64,000 nucleotides of DNA from Pedobacter sp. BS3 (GTDB lineage Bacteria > Bacteroidota > Bacteroidia > Sphingobacteriales > Sphingobacteriaceae), in assembly GCF_008274585.1 (NCBI RefSeq), contig NZ_VTRT01000006.1, forward strand, positions 62,001-126,000, given 5' to 3'. The stretch's first letter is position 1, and each line of letters starts with the position of its first letter. Shown here piece by piece: positions 58,280 through 64,000 of the stretch. The notes under the pieces are model-generated. The model was not told where the DNA came from, searched no databases, and saw only the letters and a list, made by a program, of their open reading frames with translations. Both the position numbers and the translations under genes were made by a program.

Positions 58280-59866
58280 TCAATAGTTAAGGTTTTGCGA
58301 CAGGTTTGGATTTACATCCCGCTGTGTCTGGGGCACCGGCCACCAGTAATCCCGTGCAGGATTAAATGTACGGGTTACAATAGGCAGGTTTTGCGAATTG
58401 TAGATGTACCCGGGTAATACGGTCTCCGCAATTTTCCACCGACGGATATCATTGTAATAAAATCCTTCCATAGCAAATTCAATGCGCCTTTCATGCCGGA
58501 TAATTTCACGCATTTCTGCTTTGGTTTTTCCGGGTGGAATTTCGTAGGGATTTAATCCTGCACGCTGCCGCACCTTATTAACCGCACTATAGATGGTTAC
58601 CGCGTTTACATCAGCCTGTGGCGCAGCTAACACCTCGTTTTGTGCTTCAGCGTACATTAACAGCACATCGGCATACCGTATAACCATGAAGTTGGTTTCA
58701 GATTTGCCTTCAACAATAATGGGATTGGGATTAGGCTCTTTATCATTCAGTGTGTATTTTTTTACACCGTAGCCGGTGATCTTAAACGGGTCTGTGGTGG
58801 TGGTTACGGCTCCCAGATATGTATCTCCGGGATAAACAATCGTCTGGTACATCCGTGGGTCGCGGTTATCGTAGGGTTTTGACGCATTATATAAGGGCGA
58901 TTGCGAAGTCGGCAAGCCATCTTTCATATCATAAGCATCAATCATAGCGTGCAGGGGCGCATTGCTGTTAAATGAACCTACTACAACGTCAAACGAATTT
59001 CCTAATCCGTTTGCAACTACCGAAAACTGTACATCAAATATCGATTCAGAGCTATTCTCATTAGCGGGCAAAAACAGGCTTCTGTAATTAGGAAATAAAG
59101 CGTAGCCGGTGCCGGGCAGCTCTATTACAGCCCTGGCTGCGTTTGCAGCAGCACTCCATTTGCTTACGTCATTTGAAGGATTGTTTAATGGACTGGCTTC
59201 AAAAAGCAGTACCCTTGCTTTTAGTGCCAATGCGGCGCCCTTGGTTGCCCGGCCAACATCGGCTCCCGAATACTTTAAGGGCAATACAGCAGCAGCCTCG
59301 TCAAGATCCTTCAGTATCTGGGTAACGACTTCTTCGCGGGTATTACGTGGCAGATCAGCTTGTGCATCAAAATTGGGGGCATCTAAAATTAAGGGGACGC
59401 CGCCATAATACATCTCCAGCATGGTATAATACAGGGCCCGTAAAAATTTAGCTTCGGCTTTCATCCTGTCCTTTAAAGCGTCTGTTGATATAGGTGCGGC
59501 ATCTATGCGTTGTAACAGCGTGTTACAGCGTCCTATACCTTTATAGCAATCCTGCCAGCGTAAAACAATAATTCCGCCCGATGAAGCATTGTGTGTGCCT
59601 AAAGCAATTACATTGAAGCCACCGCGATTACCTGAATTGTAAGCGTTTGGAGTAACTGTTTCTTCGAGCAGAGGTGTTGCAGCCCCAAACAGTCCTTCGG
59701 CCATCAGTGCGTTATAACATCCTGATAATGCGGCCATCGCATTTTTTTCTGTTGTCCAGTAGGTTGCTTCTGTATACCTGTCGTTGGGTTGTGTATCTAA
59801 TTCAGATTCAGAGCAGCCAACAATCAGCAGCGTGCCTATGATATATAATATTGATAACTTTTTCAT
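58280..59866 (-). CDS. SusD/RagB family nutrient-binding outer-membrane lipoprotein
   Basis: A 528-residue lipoprotein (lipobox LLIVGC, Cys18) with the SusD/RagB helical TPR-like core: ESELDTQPNDRYTEATYWTT, AMAALSGCYNAL, AKFLRALYYTMLEMYYGGVP and the C-terminal ERRIEFAMEGFYYNDIRRWK. It forms the surface lid over the SusC channel directly upstream and captures the substrate. Substrate class cannot be predicted: no glycoside hydrolase or peptidase gene follows, and downstream there are only palindromes. Confidence 0.95.
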   Translation of the reverse strand: MKKLSILYIIGTLLIVGCSESELDTQPNDRYTEATYWTTEKNAMAALSGCYNALMAEGLFGAATPLLEETVTPNAYNSGNRGGFNVIALGTHNASSGGIIVLRWQDCYKGIGRCNTLLQRIDAAPISTDALKDRMKAEAKFLRALYYTMLEMYYGGVPLILDAPNFDAQADLPRNTREEVVTQILKDLDEAAAVLPLKYSGADVGRATKGAALALKARVLLFEASPLNNPSNDVSKWSAAANAARAVIELPGTGYALFPNYRSLFLPANENSSESIFDVQFSVVANGLGNSFDVVVGSFNSNAPLHAMIDAYDMKDGLPTSQSPLYNASKPYDNRDPRMYQTIVYPGDTYLGAVTTTTDPFKITGYGVKKYTLNDKEPNPNPIIVEGKSETNFMVIRYADVLLMYAEAQNEVLAAPQADVNAVTIYSAVNKVRQRAGLNPYEIPPGKTKAEMREIIRHERRIEFAMEGFYYNDIRRWKIAETVLPGYIYNSQNLPIVTRTFNPARDYWWPVPQTQRDVNPNLSQNLNY

Positions 59867-59878
59867 TGTTCTTATCTT

Positions 59879-62800
59879 TTAGAAAGTTGCATTTATCCCG
59901 AAACTGTATGTTTTTAGTGTAGGGTATTCATAAAAGCTGTCGCCTGTAACATCCTTTTCGGGGTCAAAATCTTTGTATTTACTGAAGGTTACCAGGTTTT
60001 CACCGTTAACAAAAAGCGATATATTTTTCATCGATATTTTAGACAGCCATTTTGTGGGAAGATCATATTTAAGCTGGATATTTTTAAGCCTCAGGTATGA
60101 GCCCTTCTTTAACCAGAAGGTAGAAGGCTGAAAATTCTCTGTGGCATCTGTAGCAACGGTGAGTATAGGTAACCTGGCGTTGGGGTTTTGGGGAGTCCAG
60201 GCATCGGTAGCCCATTCTTTTGTAACACCCGCCCCGTTATTAAACGGCACAGCCCAGTTTAATGTTGGATATAGATCTATACCCTGCACTCCCTGAAAGA
60301 ATGTGGACAGGCTGAAACGTTTATAACCCACATTAAGGTTAAATGAGTAATTGTATTTAGGGCTTGATATGCCGGTAATTATCCTGTCATTCGCATCAAT
60401 TTTTCCATCGGGGACACCATCCGGGCCGCTTAGATCCGCATACTTAAGATAGCCTGGTCTTACACCGGCCCCAAGGTTGGGACTTGAATTTATTTCTTCC
60501 TGGTTTTGATATATTCCGATGGCCTTATACAAATAATATGAATCTATCGGGTAGCCTTCCTGTGTGATTCTGCGTGTAGATATTATTTTTTCTCCATGCA
60601 GATCAATTACCTTATTATTAACGTGGCTGATATTTCCTGCAAGCTCATAGCTGAACTGGTTTATTTTATTACGATAGATCAGGCTTATTTCATAACCTGT
60701 GTTATCTACTGTACCGATATTTTTGGTTGGGCCTGCAAGTCCGCCTACCTGGTTGGGTATTTTAACGGTTCGTATAATGTCGGATGTCCGTCTCTTGAAA
60801 ACATCAAATACCACACCCAACCTGTTTTTAAACACATCTATATCCAGACCGGCATTATACGTGGTGGTGGTTTCCCAGGTAATGTTCGGATCGTTATAGG
60901 CCGCAATTGCTGCACCGGACGATATGTTATTGGCAAACGTATAGTCGTAACCGAGATTAACGGTGTTTAAGTAACTATACAGGTTTACTGCGTCCTGGTT
61001 TCCCATTTTGCCCCATGAGCCACGGAGCTTTAAGAGATCGATAAATGTCAGATCCTTCAGGAAGTTTTCCTTATCGAGCCTCCAGGCTGCAGATACGGCG
61101 GGGAAAAAGCCCCATCTTTTGTTCCTGGCAAAACGTGATGATCCGTCGTATCTGAACGTTCCTTCTAACAGATATTTATCTGCAAACCCATAATTCAGCC
61201 TGCCCAGGTAAGACATAATGATATTTTTGGTGATCTGGCCCGTTACCGAAGGCAGCGTGGAACCGGCATTTAAGTCGGTAAGCTCGTTATCGAAATATCC
61301 TTCAATGTGGCCGGAGAAATTAATCGTGTTAAAATTGTTATAGCTTGTACCAACCATTGCACTGAGGCTATGCTTTTTTGCAAAAGTTTTATCCCAGGTT
61401 AATGTTTGGTAGAATGATTGGTTTAAATAATTCTCATCGGCATTATTTGATGCAGGGTGTGTATTGTAATTATTGGGTGCTCCGGTTATAGGGTGGTAGG
61501 AAACCAGGTATGGTTCAAAGCTCTTTCTGAAAGCATCTTCCTTGTCCACACCATAGTTCAGGTTATATTTCAGGTTAAACGGCAGCTCATAAGTTGCTTC
61601 TATTTTTGCCAGTATACTTTGTCCGGCATAGGTATTACTGCCTTCTTTTATGAGCATTAAAGGGTTTTCAATGGTATTTCTTTTGGGAGTTACAAATACA
61701 ACGTTAGCATATTTACCATCGGCCGTATATGTGCCGAAGATCGGCAGTGCACGGGTAAGACGGTTAAAATAATAATTGGTGGCATTGGCTCCGCCGAAAG
61801 CCGGTTGGCTGAATGTTTTGTAATTGCCAATAATGCTGGTTCCAATTTTTAGCTTCGGGGTTACATTTGCCGAGATATTGGCATTCAAGGTGTACCGGTT
61901 GGCGTGGTTAGCCTGGATCAATATACCGTCCTGGTCCATGTATCCCAGACCAATATTGTAAAGCACAGCATCGCTTCCGCCCGAAAATCGTACATTATGT
62001 TGCTGAATGTAGCCGGTTTTTAAAATAATATCAAACCAATTGTTCTGTGGATAGGTGAGCGGATCGGTGGCCATTCCGTTACGATATTCTTCTATCTGGG
62101 CCGGAGAATAATCTACCGCGGCGGGCGATCTTCCTTCGTTGATCAGCGCCTGATCTTTCATTTGCATATAAAGTATCGGATCCCAAACCACATCGGGTAA
62201 CATGGTTGGGCTTTGCCTGCCATACGAATAACTGTAGTTGATATCGGTTTTGCCTTTACGGCCTTTTTTGGTGGTTATCAGAATTACCCCGTTAGCAGCC
62301 CTCGACCCGTATATTGCCGCAGAGGCATCTTTTAATACGGTGATGTTTTCAATAAAGGCTGGGTTTATAGCATTCAGATCATATTCAATACCATCTACCA
62401 ATACCAATGGGTTGTTTTTACCGGCCTCGCCGATGGAGCCTATACCTCTTATGCGGATGGATGCTACATCTTGTCCTGGCTGGCTACCGGCCTGATTGAT
62501 CCACATGCCCGAAACTCCATGCAACGCCTGACTGGCGTTGGTAATGGGCATATTTTCCTTGCTGCTCATTTTTAGGGTAGACACCGAGCCTGTTAAGGTT
62601 TCTTTTTTAGTAGTGCCGTAACCTAACACCACCACTTCGGTGAGCGCCTGCTTATCTTCTTTTAGAACTATTTGCAGGCTGCCTGATACATTATCTATAG
62701 TGATTTCGCGGGTAATAAAGCCCGTGTACGATACCTGCAGAACATCCGACTGATGTATATTTTTTATGCTGAATTTTCCATCCGCATTGGCAACAGTGCC

Positions 62801-63310
62801 CGTCTGGCTACCTTTTATACGTATAGTAGCGCCAGCCAGCGGTTGCCCTTTTTCATCGGTAACCTGGCCGGAAATGTCTATCCATACATTATCCTCTACG
62901 GTGTTAGAAAATATATCAGCCGCTTTTATAATAATGGTTTTGTTTGTTATTTTATAGGTAAACGGCTGGTCTTTAAAACATTGTTCCAGCACGTCTTCGA
63001 TGCTGGCATTGTTAACGGAGATAGTAACGATTTTAGCATTCTTTACAAGATCTATAGGATAAACAAAATCATAACCGGTTTGTAGCTGGATATTCTTTAA
63101 TACGTTTTTTAAGCTGGTGTTATTTTTTGATAAAGTAACTTTTTGAGCATAGGTAACAGCACTTACTTGTAAAAGAGCGCCTATTATCATCATCAGTGTA
63201 AGATTGGCCCTCATGACTATTTTTCGTTTTAATTCGGAATCCATTCCGGCAAAAAGCCGGTTAATATATTTCCTTATCGCACACGAATGGCGATTGTATA
63301 AGAATTTCAT
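59879..63310 (-). CDS. SusC/RagA TonB-dependent receptor with STN signalling domain
   Basis: A 1143-residue outer-membrane transporter. After a long leader (hydrophobic core about 35-52, cleavage near TYAQ) comes an STN domain (about 58-125, with GYDFVYPIDLVKNAKIVTIS). A carboxypeptidase-regulatory-like domain follows at about 145-215 (ISGQVTDEKGQPLAGATIRI), then the plug (about 220-345, with LVDGIEYDLNAINPAFIENI and ITTKKGRKG) and the barrel ending TYSFGINATF. The STN domain is what lets such receptors signal to a FecR anti-sigma factor, and fecR is next upstream. SusD follows 12 bases after the stop. Confidence 0.96.
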   Translation of the reverse strand: MKFLYNRHSCAIRKYINRLFAGMDSELKRKIVMRANLTLMMIIGALLQVSAVTYAQKVTLSKNNTSLKNVLKNIQLQTGYDFVYPIDLVKNAKIVTISVNNASIEDVLEQCFKDQPFTYKITNKTIIIKAADIFSNTVEDNVWIDISGQVTDEKGQPLAGATIRIKGSQTGTVANADGKFSIKNIHQSDVLQVSYTGFITREITIDNVSGSLQIVLKEDKQALTEVVVLGYGTTKKETLTGSVSTLKMSSKENMPITNASQALHGVSGMWINQAGSQPGQDVASIRIRGIGSIGEAGKNNPLVLVDGIEYDLNAINPAFIENITVLKDASAAIYGSRAANGVILITTKKGRKGKTDINYSYSYGRQSPTMLPDVVWDPILYMQMKDQALINEGRSPAAVDYSPAQIEEYRNGMATDPLTYPQNNWFDIILKTGYIQQHNVRFSGGSDAVLYNIGLGYMDQDGILIQANHANRYTLNANISANVTPKLKIGTSIIGNYKTFSQPAFGGANATNYYFNRLTRALPIFGTYTADGKYANVVFVTPKRNTIENPLMLIKEGSNTYAGQSILAKIEATYELPFNLKYNLNYGVDKEDAFRKSFEPYLVSYHPITGAPNNYNTHPASNNADENYLNQSFYQTLTWDKTFAKKHSLSAMVGTSYNNFNTINFSGHIEGYFDNELTDLNAGSTLPSVTGQITKNIIMSYLGRLNYGFADKYLLEGTFRYDGSSRFARNKRWGFFPAVSAAWRLDKENFLKDLTFIDLLKLRGSWGKMGNQDAVNLYSYLNTVNLGYDYTFANNISSGAAIAAYNDPNITWETTTTYNAGLDIDVFKNRLGVVFDVFKRRTSDIIRTVKIPNQVGGLAGPTKNIGTVDNTGYEISLIYRNKINQFSYELAGNISHVNNKVIDLHGEKIISTRRITQEGYPIDSYYLYKAIGIYQNQEEINSSPNLGAGVRPGYLKYADLSGPDGVPDGKIDANDRIITGISSPKYNYSFNLNVGYKRFSLSTFFQGVQGIDLYPTLNWAVPFNNGAGVTKEWATDAWTPQNPNARLPILTVATDATENFQPSTFWLKKGSYLRLKNIQLKYDLPTKWLSKISMKNISLFVNGENLVTFSKYKDFDPEKDVTGDSFYEYPTLKTYSFGINATF

Positions 63311-63424
63311 ATATTTGTTTATTAGGGTTAATATTTGAATTAGATTATTGCCAAATAACTATTTTACCGGCCCTGATTGGCCAGAGGTGTACCACCACTT
63401 CTGGCTTTTTGGCCACTTTAAAGC

Positions 63425-64000
63425 TTATGTCATAACAATTACCCTCCTTCCCTGAATTTTAAAGTGAACATATCCTGTTGCTTCTAAAATATTGAGTACC
63501 TCAGAAAGGTTCTTAGAGCGTGAAACGGAGCCTCCGAATCGTGAAGCGGGAATGCCCTGGTATTCGATTTCAACATTATACCAGCGTGAGAGCATACGCA
63601 TAATGCTTTGGATATCCGCATCAAAGAATTGTATTTTGCCGTTCTTCCATGCTATAGCATTGTCAATATCAGGGTCGTTAACAAGTCTGATGGCTGATAA
63701 TGTGGTTTCTGCCTGCTCGCCTGGTTTAAGAACGATGGAATTAGCTGCATTTTTTATAGCTACCGACCCTTTAAGCAAGGTGGTTTTTACGGTGGCCTCG
63801 TTATTGTATGCCATGACGTTAAACTGTGTACCCAATACTTTAATTTCCTGATCTCTGCTAACTACCTTAAATGGCTTTGATGCATTATGGGCCACTTCAA
63901 AATAAGCCTCGCCTGTGATGCTTACTTTGCGTTCCTTACCAGTAAACGCAATGGGGAAATGAATTGACGATTCGGCATTTAACCAAACCCTTGTTCCATC
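63425..64000 (-). CDS. FecR family anti-sigma factor, C-terminal part (5' truncated by window)
   Basis: The frame is open to the right edge of the window, giving the last ~191 residues. FecR signatures are DGTRVWLNAESSIHFP, GEAYFEVAHNASKPF and VLGTQFNVMAYNNEATVKTT; the C-terminal STN-like region is IQSIMRMLSRWYNVEIEYQG. FecR spans the inner membrane and releases an ECF sigma factor when the partner SusC receptor is loaded. It lies 114 bases before susC. The sigma-factor gene is expected just outside the window. Confidence 0.95.
   Translation of the reverse strand, partial: DGTRVWLNAESSIHFPIAFTGKERKVSITGEAYFEVAHNASKPFKVVSRDQEIKVLGTQFNVMAYNNEATVKTTLLKGSVAIKNAANSIVLKPGEQAETTLSAIRLVNDPDIDNAIAWKNGKIQFFDADIQSIMRMLSRWYNVEIEYQGIPASRFGGSVSRSKNLSEVLNILEATGYVHFKIQGRRVIVMT

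Overview
The window is chromosomal DNA of a member of the Bacteroidota, most likely family Sphingobacteriaceae (Mucilaginibacter/Pedobacter-like). The pointers are a SusC/SusD pair behind a FecR anti-sigma factor, proteins with C-terminal type IX secretion sorting domains, TAnnTTTG -7 promoter elements instead of sigma70 boxes, almost no Shine-Dalgarno sequences, a HemC-HemD fusion, a DUF4175 giant, and a CarB that lacks the C-terminal allosteric domain. I found no rRNA, tRNA, CRISPR array, phage or intact transposase.

Layout. Bases 1-4164: end of the cell-elongation operon mreC-mreD-mrdA(PBP2)-rodA. 4293-5513: an inhibitory-type serpin lipoprotein. 5662-6834: an AT-richer three-gene cassette around a SDH/ClpP-like serine proteinase, including a 27-codon gene. 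6894-9319: yifB/comM and a lipoprotein with a secreted-protein module set inside it. 9598-13182: carB and greA with clear terminators and a hairpin leader. 13385-16886: [2Fe-2S] ferredoxin-like protein, a CLC-type anion transporter, an FNR-like regulator with four cysteines, and YwbE. 16887-18092: a structured intergenic region and a DUF2975/HTH pair. 18142-22510: a damaged, apparently fructan-related locus (AraC-type fragment, GH32 tail fragment, seven-bladed FG-GAP protein, intact GH32) plus a miniature inverted-repeat element. 22566-24916: DUF3175, outer-membrane barrel, aldose epimerase. 25009-32201: a 1149-residue outer-membrane protein translationally coupled to a 1247-residue multi-sensor histidine kinase. 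32374-36979: pdxJ, glyS-nadD-miaE, RsmI-like methylase. 37192-40571: a T9SS cargo protein and a lutB-gpx operon. 40855-45049: DUF4175 protein, RsbW-like ATPase, ybeY, all overlapping. 45151-46738: flippase-like membrane protein and hemJ.

47406-56233 is a minus-strand haem/tetrapyrrole cluster in the order hemA, hemCD, hemB, hemL, histidine kinase, response regulator, TPR protein, hemE. The two-component pair sits inside the biosynthetic run, with overlapping junctions from the kinase to hemE. 56467-57816 is a MarR regulator and an alpha/beta hydrolase. 58280-64000 is susD-susC-fecR, cut by the window end; SusC carries an N-terminal STN domain, so transport and FecR/ECF sigma signalling are expected to be linked.

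The intergenic DNA is rich in small dispersed repeats: GCA-loop palindromes, CCCTCCC-TTT-GGGAGGG elements, TCCATTGTCC runs and a 177-bp element with perfect 16-bp terminal inverted repeats. The best candidates for undescribed biology are the small-ORF/SDH proteinase cassette, the kinase-outer membrane protein pair, the structured region at 17015-17212 and the hairpin leader of greA. All functions are read from sequence; none was confirmed by a search.
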